From: Candidatus Onthocola gallistercoris
Lineage (GTDB): Bacteria > Bacillota > Clostridia > Lachnospirales > Lachnospiraceae
Length of the DNA stretch: 64,000 bases
Reading direction: 5' to 3'
Assembly (NCBI GenBank): GCA_018715345.1
Contig: DVLT01000004.1
Span: 1 to 64,000 of the forward strand
Shown: one piece after another, positions 9,888 through 20,387 of the stretch
How positions within the stretch are numbered: the stretch's first letter is position 1
How the letters are laid out: each line of letters opens with the position of its first letter
Position numbers and translations under genes: made by a program
The notes under the pieces: generated by a model
The model's input: only the letters and a program-made list of their open reading frames with translations
Told to the model about the DNA's origin: nothing
The model's database searches: none

Positions 9888-11188
9888 CTTCCAACCCCCA
9901 TATCTTCAAAAAGTGATAACTGATGCCAGCTGCCCTTCTGAAATCGTATATCCGCCGGCATCTGTCTTGGAGTATCCAAAAGGCCTTCTTCAATGCACTT
10001 CTCCGTCAGTTGCATCGGATACATCATCCGTCCGGAACAAGTGATAAAATACACCGCCCGCTTCAGCACTACACCAAGCTTTTTCAAATGGTCAAAGTTC
10101 AGAGCCGCCATCTTCCGTGCCCGGCAGATACGCCTGGCGGATGTCACTCCGATCCCGGGTACCCGCAGCAAAGTCTCATAGGAAACCTTGTTTACCTCCA
10201 CCGGAAAAAGTTCCAGGTGACGCAGCGCCCAGTCACACTTGGGATCCATCCGGATATCCAAGCTGCTGTGGGACGGGCTTAACAGTTCATCAGCTCGAAA
10301 TCCATAATATCGCAGCAGCCAGTCTGCCTGGTAAAGTCGATGTTCCCGAAGCAGCGGCGGCGGGGTACAGATCGCCGGCAGCCGTTCGTCTTGATTGACC
10401 GGGATATAGGCGGAATAAAAGACTCGTTTCAGAGAAAATCGGCGATACAAAGATTCGGCCACAGATAGTATCTGATAATCCGTATCCTGAGTGGCCCCCA
10501 CCATCACCTGGGTGCTTTGACCTGCAGGGACAAATCTGGGGGCATGCCGATACAAGGCCAGTTCTTCTTTATTCTCCCGGATGTGGGTCTGTATCTGACG
10601 GATGGGCTTTAAGATCATCTCCCGGGTCTTATTGGGAGCCAACGTCCTTAAACTGTCTCCGGTGGAGAGTTCCAGATTACAGCTCATCCGGTCCGCGTAA
10701 AAGCCGCAACGCCGGATCAGTTCTTCATCCGCCCCAGGTATGGCCTTCACATGGATATAGCCATTAAAATGCCAACGTTCTCTGAGTAAATACAAGGTGG
10801 TGTAGATCCTCTCCATGGTATATCCCGGATCCTTCAGAACACCGGAACTTAAAAAAAGTCCTTCTATATAATTGCGCCGGTAAAATTCCGTGGTGATCAG
10901 ACAGATTTCTTCCGGCGTAAAGGTTGCTCGGGCCACGTCGTTACTCCTGCGGCTTTTACAGTACAGGCAATCATAGGCACAATCATTGGACAACAGTATC
11001 TTCAGCAAAGATATGCAGCGTCCGTCGGATGCAAAGCTGTGACATATGCCGGCTGCCGCTGCGTTCCCCAACGCTCCCTTCTTCCCTTTCCGATCCGCCC
11101 CGGAGGATGTACAGGCCACATCATACTTTGCCGCATCTGCAAGGATGGACAGCTTTCTAAAAATCCCCTGACCGGATAGTTCTTCCAT
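9884..11188 (-). CDS. Putative DNA modification/repair radical SAM protein, TIGR03916 type
   Basis: LLSNDCAYDCLYCKSRRSND (CxxxCxxC-type), C-terminal HhH-like VPGIGVTSARRI. Confidence 0.9.
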   Translation of the reverse strand: MEELSGQGIFRKLSILADAAKYDVACTSSGADRKGKKGALGNAAAAGICHSFASDGRCISLLKILLSNDCAYDCLYCKSRRSNDVARATFTPEEICLITTEFYRRNYIEGLFLSSGVLKDPGYTMERIYTTLYLLRERWHFNGYIHVKAIPGADEELIRRCGFYADRMSCNLELSTGDSLRTLAPNKTREMILKPIRQIQTHIRENKEELALYRHAPRFVPAGQSTQVMVGATQDTDYQILSVAESLYRRFSLKRVFYSAYIPVNQDERLPAICTPPPLLREHRLYQADWLLRYYGFRADELLSPSHSSLDIRMDPKCDWALRHLELFPVEVNKVSYETLLRVPGIGVTSARRICRARKMAALNFDHLKKLGVVLKRAVYFITCSGRMMYPMQLTEKCIEEGLLDTPRQMPADIRFQKGSWHQLSLFEDMGVGR

Positions 11189-11219
11189 ATCGATCCCTCC
11201 ATATCATTGTACTATCCTT

Positions 11220-11248
11220 ATTATATCAGAACATACGTTCCCTTTCAA
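11220..11248 (-). promoter_or_regulatory. Sigma-A promoter of the radical SAM repair operon
   Basis: Minus strand TTGAAA-N17-TATAAT. Confidence 0.8.
11229..11240. promoter_or_regulatory. LexA (SOS) box 1
   Basis: GAACATACGTTC, matches Gram-positive LexA consensus GAACN4GTTC; inside the promoter spacer. Confidence 0.87.
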
Positions 11249-11257
11249 TGGCAAAAA

Positions 11258-11269
11258 GAACATACGTTC
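11258..11269. promoter_or_regulatory. LexA (SOS) box 2
   Basis: Second GAACATACGTTC, 29 bp from box 1. Confidence 0.87.
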
Positions 11270-11336
11270 TGCTTTTATCTGGAAATTTTTATGCTATACT
11301 GGATATACCTTAACTGTAAATCAAGAGGAGAAAATT

Positions 11337-11972
11337 ATGAAAAAAGGAATTATTTTTGATCTGGACGGTACTTTATGGGATTCCATCCCTTCTGTCACCC
11401 ACGGATGGAACATTGCTCTGCGCAGACATCCGGAGTTAAACTGTATTTTGACAGAAAAAGATATGCGGGGATTTATGGGAAAGACCAATCCGGTCATTGC
11501 CCAGCTCATGCTTCCTTCCCTCACCCCGGAAGCGGCCTATGATATTGTAAAAGAATGCAATATAGAAGAACTGGCCTATCTGAAAGACCATCCTGGCACT
11601 TTGTATCCCGGAGTACCCGAACTGCTGGATCGTCTGAGTCAGGAGTATCCACTGTATATTGTCAGCAACTGTGATGATGGCTATGTGCAGACCTTCCTGG
11701 ACGTGTGCGGCTTCTGGAAATACTTTGAAGATATCGAGATGTCTGGCCGAACCCGCAAAGAAAAAGGTGAAAACATCCGTCTTATCATAGAAAGAAATCA
11801 TCTGGATAAAGCTGTTTACATCGGTGACACCCAGGGGGATCTGGATGCTTCCCATGTTGCCGGCATTCCTTTCATCTATGCGGCTTATGGATTTGGAACA
11901 GTAGACGAGGACGTCCCAGTCATCCAGACCCCATCGGAACTGACCGCACATCTTTCTGGATTTTTGGACTGA
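11337..11972 (+). CDS. HAD family hydrolase (phosphoglycolate phosphatase-like)
   Basis: IFDLDGTLWDS, VSNCDDG, YIGDTQGDLDAS motifs; AAGAGGAGAAAATT upstream. Confidence 0.9.
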   Translation: MKKGIIFDLDGTLWDSIPSVTHGWNIALRRHPELNCILTEKDMRGFMGKTNPVIAQLMLPSLTPEAAYDIVKECNIEELAYLKDHPGTLYPGVPELLDRLSQEYPLYIVSNCDDGYVQTFLDVCGFWKYFEDIEMSGRTRKEKGENIRLIIERNHLDKAVYIGDTQGDLDASHVAGIPFIYAAYGFGTVDEDVPVIQTPSELTAHLSGFLD

Positions 11973-12028
11973 TCACCGGAAACGCGGGTGACAAAACGAA
12001 ACACCTATAGAGCTGCCTATCCGTGTAA

Positions 12029-12069
12029 AAAAGGAGCTGCCGCACTAATTTTAGCGCGGCAACTCCTTT
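12029..12069. terminator. Bidirectional terminator
   Basis: AAAGGAGcTGCCGC...GCGGCAaCTCCTTT between convergent genes. Confidence 0.8.
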
Positions 12070-12077
12070 GCCATATA

Positions 12078-13052
12078 TCACGTCCTATTTTCTTGGGTCC
12101 CAAAATATTCCATTGTACGGGCTTTATCCCGAAAAATCTGGTTCTTAAGCGCATCCAGATCTTTAAACTTCATTTCCGGCCGCTCAAACCGGAACAGTTG
12201 CACTTCGATCTCCTGTCCATACAGACTGCCGGAAAAATCATAGACATAGGTTTCCATACGCTTGCTGTTATCATCCGCGACAGTGGGATTCAAGCCAATG
12301 TTTGTAATGGAATGATACTCATAGGGCCCCGTCAGTGTACAAGATGAGTAAACACCATTGGGAGGCATGATCTTGTGGGCCGGCGGGACCACATTGGCCG
12401 TGGGCATTCCCAGCTTTCGTCCAAGCTGCCGGCCTTTGATCACTGTCCCCGACACGGAAAAAGGTACGCCAAGCATCTTCGCCGCTTCTTCCATATCGCC
12501 TCTGCGGATACATTCCCGGATCAGCGTGCTGCTGATGTCCCGCATCATCTTTTTCCCTGTCGGCCTCCCGTCCTCATACACTTCTGTCTCGATCTGCAGC
12601 TTTTTACACACATCCACCCGAAAATCCAGATCTGCGCCCATCTTTTTCAGCAAAGGAACATCGCCTTTACGCTGATGGCCAAAATGGAAATCCTCTCCCG
12701 CCACGATCACCTTGGCGTCCATGTCCCGTACAAGAATATCCCGCACAAAGTCTTCCGCTTCCATGGCCGATGTCTCTTCTGTAAATGGAAATTCCACCAA
12801 TACGTCGATTCCCCGTTTTTCCGCCCAAGCTCTCCGTTCCTCCCGGGTAAAGATCAGCTCCACCGGTCTGTGCCTGAGCAAAGCCATGGGATGGAAATCA
12901 AAGGTGAACATGACCGCTTTCAGGCCTTCACTTTTATACTGTTTTATCTTTTCTATCAGGATCTGGTGCCCTCTGTGAAGTCCGTCAAACTTTCCCAGAG
13001 CGATCGCCGTACGTTCTAATTTTATATCCTTTGTTCCGGTAATACAGATCAT
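12078..13052 (-). CDS. ribF: Bifunctional riboflavin kinase/FAD synthetase
   Basis: ALGKFDGLHRGHQ, GEDFHFGHQRKG, SSTLIRE, GMPTANV motifs. Confidence 0.95.
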   Translation of the reverse strand: MICITGTKDIKLERTAIALGKFDGLHRGHQILIEKIKQYKSEGLKAVMFTFDFHPMALLRHRPVELIFTREERRAWAEKRGIDVLVEFPFTEETSAMEAEDFVRDILVRDMDAKVIVAGEDFHFGHQRKGDVPLLKKMGADLDFRVDVCKKLQIETEVYEDGRPTGKKMMRDISSTLIRECIRRGDMEEAAKMLGVPFSVSGTVIKGRQLGRKLGMPTANVVPPAHKIMPPNGVYSSCTLTGPYEYHSITNIGLNPTVADDNSKRMETYVYDFSGSLYGQEIEVQLFRFERPEMKFKDLDALKNQIFRDKARTMEYFGTQENRT

Positions 13053-13069
13053 GTCATAAGCTCCTGTCG

Positions 13070-14005
13070 TTATAGAAACATTTTTTCACTTTTATATAGT
13101 GCTTTATCTCCATCAAAACGGTAAACTGCCCGGAATACCCCTTTGGAATCATAAACGCGTACCCGCATATCCGCAACCGGCGGGATCGGTTCCCCATTAA
13201 GTTCCGGAACACGGCGAAGTTTTAAGGGATTGCCGTTATAGAGCAGTTTATCCATACTTTCCGGAATTTTTTGTGCCGGACAGTCGGCAAACATCCGATC
13301 CACCGGGATCAATAGATCACCGATGGCTCCTGCCTCCACCCGGGCTTCGATCTGGTCCAGTCTCAGCGCATCCTCCAACCGGAACACACCAACTCTTGTT
13401 CGGACAAGTCCGGCCATACAGCCCCCGCAGCCGATCCGCTGTCCCATGTCATAACATAGCGTACGTATGTAGGTTCCCTTTGAACAATGGACCTGAAAAG
13501 CCGCCTCATCATTTCCCACCGGTCTGTCCACCGGCGTTATGGAATAGACGGTCACCTTCCGGGCTTTCCGCTCCACGGTCTTTCCTTCCCTGGCCAGTTC
13601 ATACAGCTTCTTTCCGTTTACTTTAAGTGCCGAATACATGGGCGGTATCTGATCATAGGTCCCTGTAAAGTATTCCATCGCCTCTTCCAATGCCTGGCGC
13701 AGTTGGGGATCGGACAGATCGGCCGGTGACTCTTTTAATATCTTCCCGGTCGTATCCTGGGTATCCGTCTCCATACCAAGCCGCAGGACGGCCTCATAAA
13801 CCTTGTCTTTATCTGTCAAAAGATCGCATACCCGGGTGGCATTGCCCAGACATACCGGAAGCACCCCTTCCGCATCTGGATCCAGCGTTCCCGTATGTCC
13901 GATCTTTTTCTGCTTAAATATGCCCCGCAGCTTTGCCACCACATCATGGGATGTGAAACCTTTCTCTTTATAAACATTGATGATTCCGTTATACATTTCC
14001 ATCAA
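13070..14005 (-). CDS. truB: tRNA pseudouridine(55) synthase
   Basis: GHTGTLDPDAEGVLPVCLG, CSKGTYIRTL; context. Confidence 0.96.
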   Translation of the reverse strand: MMEMYNGIINVYKEKGFTSHDVVAKLRGIFKQKKIGHTGTLDPDAEGVLPVCLGNATRVCDLLTDKDKVYEAVLRLGMETDTQDTTGKILKESPADLSDPQLRQALEEAMEYFTGTYDQIPPMYSALKVNGKKLYELAREGKTVERKARKVTVYSITPVDRPVGNDEAAFQVHCSKGTYIRTLCYDMGQRIGCGGCMAGLVRTRVGVFRLEDALRLDQIEARVEAGAIGDLLIPVDRMFADCPAQKIPESMDKLLYNGNPLKLRRVPELNGEPIPPVADMRVRVYDSKGVFRAVYRFDGDKALYKSEKMFL

Positions 14006-14966
14006 GCTGCTCCTTAACCGCTTTTATCATGGTTTCAGCTGTTGTCTCCCAATCGCCAGTCACTGTCGCGCCGGCCGCCAGCTTATGGCCGCCGCCTCCA
14101 AACATCCCGGCGATCCGGTTCACATCCACCCGTTCTTTGGAACGGAGACTGAACTTGTAGGTATCATCATCGGTCTGGGAGATCAGTATGGCCACTTCCA
14201 CGCCTTTCGTCAGCCGCATCTGCTCCACGATGCCTTCCAAGTCATTCCGATCCGCCCCATATTCTTCAAAGATTTCCCGGGTGATGCAGCTTGATATGCA
14301 GGTTCCGTCCTCTGTAAGCCGACTTTCCAACAACGCCCGGCCCATGAGCCGATTTTGAGTGTAGGTTTTTTCATAAAAAACCCCATCGATCCATCTTCGG
14401 CTGTCCACTCCTTTGGAAAGGAGAACGCCAGCTGCGTTCATGGTCTTTTCACTGGTCTGACTGTATTTGAAAACACCGGAATCACAGATCATGCCCATGT
14501 ACAGACTTTCTGCACAAGCTTTCTGTATATATTCTTTTCTCAGAAGATAAAAAACCACTTCGCTGGCCGAACTGGCATCGGCGGCCACATGATTTTCCTG
14601 GGCATATCCGGTATTGCTGATGTGATGATCGATGTTCAGTGTCCAATGGGCCTTTTCAAAACATGTCTCCATCCCTTCCGTCATCCGTTCCTTACTGCTG
14701 CAATCCAGCACGATAAACAGATCATATACTTGGGACGGATCCACCTGTTCCGGATTTTTTATCTGATCGGATTTTTGGATCATACGATAACAGTCACTGA
14801 AATCTTCCAAAAAGATGTCCGTTTTCTTTTCCGGATAATTATCCCGAATATAGTGGTAGAGGCCCATGCAGGACCCCACACAGTCCCCATCGGGCCGTGT
14901 ATGTCCTGTAATGGCGATGGTCCGCGCCTCTTTCAAAGCGTCTAAAAGGAGATTATTCATCCGCAT
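13989..14966 (-). CDS. nrnA: DHH-family nanoRNase/pAp phosphatase
   Basis: GHTRPDGDCVGS, NIDHHISN, GGGGHKLAAGA motifs. Confidence 0.92.
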   Translation of the reverse strand: MRMNNLLLDALKEARTIAITGHTRPDGDCVGSCMGLYHYIRDNYPEKKTDIFLEDFSDCYRMIQKSDQIKNPEQVDPSQVYDLFIVLDCSSKERMTEGMETCFEKAHWTLNIDHHISNTGYAQENHVAADASSASEVVFYLLRKEYIQKACAESLYMGMICDSGVFKYSQTSEKTMNAAGVLLSKGVDSRRWIDGVFYEKTYTQNRLMGRALLESRLTEDGTCISSCITREIFEEYGADRNDLEGIVEQMRLTKGVEVAILISQTDDDTYKFSLRSKERVDVNRIAGMFGGGGHKLAAGATVTGDWETTAETMIKAVKEQLDGNV

Positions 14967-15330
14967 CCTCTTCCTTCAAATCTTTGTTGACTTCCTGTAT
15001 GAGATGAGCCATATGCACACCGTACTCAATGGATTGATCCATCACGAACACGATCTCAGGGGTGTTTCTCAGATTCACAGAAGATGCCAAAGCTCTTCTT
15101 ATATATCCCTCTGCGCTTTTCAGTCCTGCCAGCGTATTGGCTCTGGCCTCTTCGTCCCCCAGGACACTGATATAGGCCTTGGCTGTCTTGAGATCCGGCG
15201 CCACTTCCACCGATACCACAGACGTCATGGGGGCAATACGGGGATCCTTGATCTCACGGCTGATGATCCGGCTCAGTTCTTTAAGTACCTCACCGTTGAT
15301 CCGGGTATTTTTTATACTGTTCTTTCTCAT
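14953..15330 (-). CDS. rbfA: 30S ribosome-binding factor A
   Basis: RbfA-like sequence between infB and nrnA. Confidence 0.94.
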   Translation of the reverse strand: MRKNSIKNTRINGEVLKELSRIISREIKDPRIAPMTSVVSVEVAPDLKTAKAYISVLGDEEARANTLAGLKSAEGYIRRALASSVNLRNTPEIVFVMDQSIEYGVHMAHLIQEVNKDLKEEDADE

Positions 15331-15347
15331 GCTATCCTTCCTTTTGT

Positions 15348-18038
15348 CTATCTGGGAATCTCTTCCATCACAAAGGCTTCGATCTTATCGCCTTCTTTAA
15401 TGTCGTTATACTTTTCCAGAGACATGCCGCATTCATAACCTGCAGCCACTTCCTTCACATCGTCTTTGAAACGTTTCAGAGAAGCCAGGTTTCCTTCATA
15501 CATGACCACATTATCCCTGAGCAGACGGACTTTACAGTTTCTTTCCACCTTTCCGTCAAGCACATAGCCGCCGATGATCGTACCCACTCCAGATACTTTG
15601 TAGGTCTGGCGTACTTCCGCATGTCCGATGATCTTTTCCTGGAATTCCGGATCCAGCATACCTTTCATGGCTGCTTCGATATCTTCAATGGCATTATAGA
15701 TAACACGATACAGACGCATATCCACTTTCTCCGATTCAGCCAATGTCTTTGCCATGTTGTCCGGACGTACGTTAAAACCGATGATGATGGCGTTGGAGGT
15801 GGAGGCCAAAGTCACGTCGGATTCATTAATGGCGCCCACGGCTCCATGGATGATCTTAATGGCCACCTCGTCATTGGACAATTTCAAAAGACTTTGTTTC
15901 ACTGCTTCCACAGAACCTTGAACGTCTGCTTTTACGATGATGTTCAGTTCTTTGATCTGTCCGGCCTGGATCTGATCGAACAGTCCGTCCAAAGACAGTC
16001 TGGACTTGGTTTCCGCCAGCAGTTTTTCCCGTTTAGTGGCGATGAATGTTTCGGCGATGGAACGGGCCTGCTTTTCACTGTCTGTGGCGATGAATGTCTC
16101 GCCGGCTTCCGGCACGTCGTTTAAGCCAAGGATCTCCACCGGAATGGATGGTCCGGCCTTTTTCACTCTGCGGCCCTGATCGTCGATCATGGCCCGGACT
16201 CTTCCGAAGGCTGTGCCCACCGCCAGATTGTCGCCCACATGAAGCGTACCCTTCTGAACGAGCACGGTGGCCACCGGTCCCCGTCCCTTATCCAACTGGG
16301 CTTCCAATACAAGACCTCTGGCATTTCTGTTGGGATTGGCCTTCAGCTCGCACATCTCTGCCTGGAGCAGGATCGTCTCCAGCAGTTCATCCAGTCCTTC
16401 TCCTGTATGGGCAGAAACAGGAACGAAAAGGGTTGTGCCGCCCCAGTCTTCGGGAACCAGTTCATACTCGGTCAGTTCCTGTTTGACCCGTTCCACGTTG
16501 GCGCTGGGTTTGTCGATCTTATTGATGGCCACGATCACTTCAATGCCCGCCGCTTTTGCATGGCTGATGGCCTCGATCGTCTGGGGCATGACCCCATCAT
16601 CCGCCGCAACGACCAGAATGGCGATATCTGTGGACTGGGCGCCTCGTAAACGCATGGCTGTAAACGCTTCATGTCCCGGTGTATCCAAAAATGTGATCTT
16701 CTGTCCGTTAAATTCCACCACATAAGCGCCGATATGCTGGGTGATGCCTCCGGCTTCACCTCTGGTGACATGGGTATCCCGGATCTTATCCAAGATCGAT
16801 GTTTTACCATGGTCAACGTGACCCATGACACAGACCACCGGTGGACGGGGCTGGAGAAGGGATTCATCTTCCTCCTCATCCTTCAGGATCTCTTCAATGG
16901 GGTCGATCACGACTTCGTGTTCGCAGAGGATGTCGTAATCCAGAGCGATCTCTTCGGCCTCTTCATAGGTGATCTCCGTATTCAGGCTGACCATTTTGCC
17001 TGCCATGAACAGTTTTTTGACGATCTCCGCACCGGAAATCTTCATCTTATCACCCAGTTCTTTTAATGTGATCACTTCCGGCAGGACGATGTTGGTCACT
17101 TTTTCAACCGCCTGCTTCGGTTTCTGTACCGGCGGATGGGGCGCATTTTTCTTAGAAAGTTGCTTTCCGCCAAAGCCTTTCCGATTGGAACGGCCGTCGG
17201 TCACATTTTTCGCTTTATCTCTATCCCGGTTATCTTTATAGTTTCTCCGGTTTTCCCGCGTTGTATCCTTGGATACCACAACCTCTTTGCTGATGGCGCT
17301 GTCCAAGTTGAACTTTCTCTCTCCGCCAAAGCTGCGGCCTCCCCGATTATTGTTGTAACCGCCCTGACGCTGGTTATTGTCCCGGTTATAGGGGCGGCGT
17401 TCTCCGTTATTGTCCCGGTTGCCCTGACGCTGACTGTTATCCCGGTTAAACGGACGACGTTCTCCGTTGTTGTCCCGATTAAACGGACGACGCTCCCCAT
17501 TGTTGTCCCGATTATAGGGGCGGCGTTCTCCATTATTGTCCCGGTTGCCCTGACGCTGGCTGTTATCCCGGTTAAACGGACGACGTTCCCCGTTGTTGTC
17601 CCGATTAAACGGACGACGCTCCCCATTGTTATCCCGATTATAGGGACGGCGTTCTCCGTTATTGTCCCGGTTGCCCTGACGCTGATTGTTATCCCGGTTA
17701 AATGGCCGGCGTTCCCCGTTGTTGTCCCGGTTACCCTGACGGCGTTCCCCGCCGGCATATCCCGGACGTCCGTCGAAACTCTGGGTTCTGGCCGAAAACG
17801 GCTGTCTTTCCTGATTCCTAGGCGTTTTTTCCTCCCGCCTTGGAGCTGTCTCCTGCTGCTGGTTTCTAGCCGGTCTTGACGGCTGTGTGAAATATTTACG
17901 TATCTTATCCGCTGTGTCGTCCGTGATCGTACTCATATGACTTTCCACCACGATCCCATGACCCTTCAGCGCATAGATAACATCCTTACTGCTCTTACCC
18001 AATTCTTTGGCAAGTTCATGTACTCTGATTTTGGACAT
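15348..18038 (-). CDS. infB: Translation initiation factor IF-2
   Basis: [32 protein letters not shown]; repeat-rich N-terminus. Confidence 0.98.
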   Translation of the reverse strand: MSKIRVHELAKELGKSSKDVIYALKGHGIVVESHMSTITDDTADKIRKYFTQPSRPARNQQQETAPRREEKTPRNQERQPFSARTQSFDGRPGYAGGERRQGNRDNNGERRPFNRDNNQRQGNRDNNGERRPYNRDNNGERRPFNRDNNGERRPFNRDNSQRQGNRDNNGERRPYNRDNNGERRPFNRDNNGERRPFNRDNSQRQGNRDNNGERRPYNRDNNQRQGGYNNNRGGRSFGGERKFNLDSAISKEVVVSKDTTRENRRNYKDNRDRDKAKNVTDGRSNRKGFGGKQLSKKNAPHPPVQKPKQAVEKVTNIVLPEVITLKELGDKMKISGAEIVKKLFMAGKMVSLNTEITYEEAEEIALDYDILCEHEVVIDPIEEILKDEEEDESLLQPRPPVVCVMGHVDHGKTSILDKIRDTHVTRGEAGGITQHIGAYVVEFNGQKITFLDTPGHEAFTAMRLRGAQSTDIAILVVAADDGVMPQTIEAISHAKAAGIEVIVAINKIDKPSANVERVKQELTEYELVPEDWGGTTLFVPVSAHTGEGLDELLETILLQAEMCELKANPNRNARGLVLEAQLDKGRGPVATVLVQKGTLHVGDNLAVGTAFGRVRAMIDDQGRRVKKAGPSIPVEILGLNDVPEAGETFIATDSEKQARSIAETFIATKREKLLAETKSRLSLDGLFDQIQAGQIKELNIIVKADVQGSVEAVKQSLLKLSNDEVAIKIIHGAVGAINESDVTLASTSNAIIIGFNVRPDNMAKTLAESEKVDMRLYRVIYNAIEDIEAAMKGMLDPEFQEKIIGHAEVRQTYKVSGVGTIIGGYVLDGKVERNCKVRLLRDNVVMYEGNLASLKRFKDDVKEVAAGYECGMSLEKYNDIKEGDKIEAFVMEEIPR
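17345..17750 (-). repeat. In-frame tandem repeats in infB (unit [11 protein letters not shown]; higher-order unit about 126 bp)
   Basis: Repeated [42 protein letters not shown] blocks, near-identical in DNA. Confidence 0.9.
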
Positions 18039-18051
18039 ATATCTACCTCCG

Positions 18052-18366
18052 TTACATCTGTTCTGAATCCATCTGTTTCTTTATCGCTTTATAAAAGCCG
18101 ACATCCTCTATGGCCAAAGAAGCGCGGTATTCTTTTCCAATCGAATGTCCAAGTGTCTCTCGTGTTCCATATTCCATAAATGGTACTTCGTAAAAAGCAC
18201 ACATATCTTTAAATTTTTTCCGTGTATTTTGGGATGCGTCATTGGCCAGGATGACCACTGCCGCCCGTCCGGATTTGACAGATTTCTCTGTGGCAAACTC
18301 TCCGCTTTTGACCTTGCCAGCCTGCATGGCCAGTCCGATATACGATCCGATCCGATCATTTTTCAA
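18052..18366 (-). CDS. ylxQ: L7Ae/L30e-like ribosomal protein (YlxQ)
   Basis: [22 protein letters not shown] start overlapping the ylxR stop with AAAAGGAG upstream. Confidence 0.85.
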   Translation of the reverse strand: MKNDRIGSYIGLAMQAGKVKSGEFATEKSVKSGRAAVVILANDASQNTRKKFKDMCAFYEVPFMEYGTRETLGHSIGKEYRASLAIEDVGFYKAIKKQMDSEQM

Positions 18367-18628
18367 TCGCTGCCATCTCCTTTTCAAGCTCTTCATAGAC
18401 AGAAGCCGGGATCTCTGTTTTAAGAGAACGTTCCAAGCCCCTATTTTTCACCGCTTTGCGGAAACACTCCATATTTTTACATATATAAGCGCCCCGGCCA
18501 TTTTTCCTTCCGGTGGCATCGATGGAGATCTCTCCTTCCCCGGTCTTGATCACCCGGATCAGTTCTTTTTTATTTTTCATCTCTCTGCATCCGGTACACT
18601 GACGCATGGGTACTTTTTTTACGCTCAT
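18356..18628 (-). CDS. ylxR: YlxR family RNA-binding protein
   Basis: PMRQCTGCREMKNKKELIRV, GRGAYICKN; context. Confidence 0.94.
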   Translation of the reverse strand: MSVKKVPMRQCTGCREMKNKKELIRVIKTGEGEISIDATGRKNGRGAYICKNMECFRKAVKNRGLERSLKTEIPASVYEELEKEMAAIEK

Positions 18629-19761
18629 TCTTCCGACACATCCTCGTCCAGATCAAAGTTATCAAAAAGTGTCTCTTCTTCTTCACCGGCTGCCAGACGG
18701 GCTTCCGCCAGTTCTCTTGCCTGGGTCTCGCTCTTGATATCGATCTTATATCCGGTCAGACGGGCTGCCAGACGGGCATTCTGTCCCTCCTTGCCGATGG
18801 CCAGGGATAACTGATAATCCGGCACGATCACTTCTGCCGTCTTTTCTTCTTCATCCACATCCACAGAGATAACTTTTGCCGGACTCAGTGCGTTTTCGAT
18901 AAATACTGCCGGATCCTCATCCCAATGGACGATGTCGATCTTCTCTCCCCGGAGTTCATCCACCACAGCGCCGACACGGGCGCCATTAAGGCCGACACAG
19001 GCGCCCACCGGATCCACATCCGGATGGTTGGAGCGTACAGCGATCTTTGTCCGGGATCCGGCCTCCCTTGAGATGCTGCAGATCTCCACAGTGCCATCCC
19101 GCACTTCTGCCACTTCATATTCAAACAGCCGTTTGACCAGTTCCGGATGGGTACGGGACACGGTGATCTTCGGGCCTTTTGTCGTATCTTTGACTTCCAC
19201 CACATACAGTTTGATCCGTTCTGTGGGCTGGAAATATTCGCCTTTGACCTGTTCGCTTTCCAGAAGGACCGTATCCACCTTACCCAGGTTGATGCTGATA
19301 TTCCGGCCATTGTAACGCTGCACGATACCTGTGACGATATCCCGTTCTTTGCTGTAATACTGCTCATACAGGGACTTTCTTTCTTCCTCACGGATCTTCT
19401 GAACGACCACCTGTTTTGCCTTCTGGGCAGCGATCCGTCCAAAGTTCCTCGGCGTCACTTCCACATGGACGATGTCGCCCAGTTCACATTTCACATCTTT
19501 TAGCCGGGCATTGGCCAGGCTGATCTGGGTCAGATCATCTTCCACATCTTCCACCACTTCTTTTTCCGCGTAAACGATCACATTACCCGTTTCTCTGTTG
19601 ATATTGACCCGGATATTATCCGCTCTTCCGTATTCGTTCTTGCAGGCGGCCACCAGAGAATTTTCCATTGCTTCCAGCAGGATGTCTTTGCTGATACCTT
19701 TTTCCTTTTCGATCTGATCCAATGCTTCGATCAGTTCACGTCCGTTATCCATTTTTTTCAT
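18625..19761 (-). CDS. nusA: Transcription termination/antitermination factor NusA
   Basis: NusA/S1/KH sequence; SRTHPELVKRLFEYEVAEV, DPVGACVGLNGARV. Confidence 0.97.
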   Translation of the reverse strand: MKKMDNGRELIEALDQIEKEKGISKDILLEAMENSLVAACKNEYGRADNIRVNINRETGNVIVYAEKEVVEDVEDDLTQISLANARLKDVKCELGDIVHVEVTPRNFGRIAAQKAKQVVVQKIREEERKSLYEQYYSKERDIVTGIVQRYNGRNISINLGKVDTVLLESEQVKGEYFQPTERIKLYVVEVKDTTKGPKITVSRTHPELVKRLFEYEVAEVRDGTVEICSISREAGSRTKIAVRSNHPDVDPVGACVGLNGARVGAVVDELRGEKIDIVHWDEDPAVFIENALSPAKVISVDVDEEEKTAEVIVPDYQLSLAIGKEGQNARLAARLTGYKIDIKSETQARELAEARLAAGEEEETLFDNFDLDEDVSEE

Positions 19762-19772
19762 TCCTCCATTGA

Positions 19773-20237
19773 TCAGTAAAAAAATGCCAGACGGATCAGG
19801 GCAATGTCCGCCCTCTTAAATGTCATCTCCGTCCCATCTTCCAGTTCTACAGTTACTGTATCCTTATCATAATCTGTCAGTACACCGGTAAATTCTTTCA
19901 CCTTATCCACCGGCCGGTACAGTTTGATCTCCACATCTTTTCCGATGCTCCGCTCAAAATCCTTTTCTTTTTTCAAAGGCCGGTCAAGACCCGGGGAACT
20001 GACTTCAAAGATATAATTTTCCGATATATAATCTTCCCGGTCTAAAATCTCCTCAAACCCACGGCTGATCAATTCACAGTCATCCACTGTGATACCGCCT
20101 TCCTTGTCAATGTAAACCCTGAGATACCAGTTATGTCCTTCTTTGACCCACTCCACATCCACCAGTTCAAAATGATTGGCATCGATCAACGGTTGGATCA
20201 AAGTCTCTGTCTTGCTTTCATAATCCTTTTTGGCCAA
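19773..20237 (-). CDS. rimP: Ribosome maturation factor RimP
   Basis: YISENYIFEVSSPGLDRPLK; context. Confidence 0.95.
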   Translation of the reverse strand: MAKKDYESKTETLIQPLIDANHFELVDVEWVKEGHNWYLRVYIDKEGGITVDDCELISRGFEEILDREDYISENYIFEVSSPGLDRPLKKEKDFERSIGKDVEIKLYRPVDKVKEFTGVLTDYDKDTVTVELEDGTEMTFKRADIALIRLAFFY

Positions 20238-20274
20238 CGGATATCACTTCCTTCCCAAAATTATCCAAACACAT

Positions 20275-20304
20275 ATAAAGAGTGGACTTTCGCCCACTCT
20301 TTAT
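20275..20304 (-). terminator. Terminator between the lipid kinase gene and rimP
   Basis: Perfect 11-bp stem ATAAAGAGTGG...CCACTCTTTAT. Confidence 0.7.
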
Positions 20305-20387
20305 GCTTCATCGTAATCTGTTATCCCATATATACTACCACTATATTTCGTTAATTGCAAGACCTTTTTTCCATTATCCGCGCCGGA

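Noticed and set aside
17345-17750. CRISPR-like regular repeats
   Set aside because: Repeats are in-frame codons of infB without unique spacers; no cas genes in the window
17136-17879. 247-aa plus-strand ORF opposite infB
   Set aside because: Antisense to the infB repeat region; the low-complexity V/I/T/P repeats are the mirror of [11 protein letters not shown] codons
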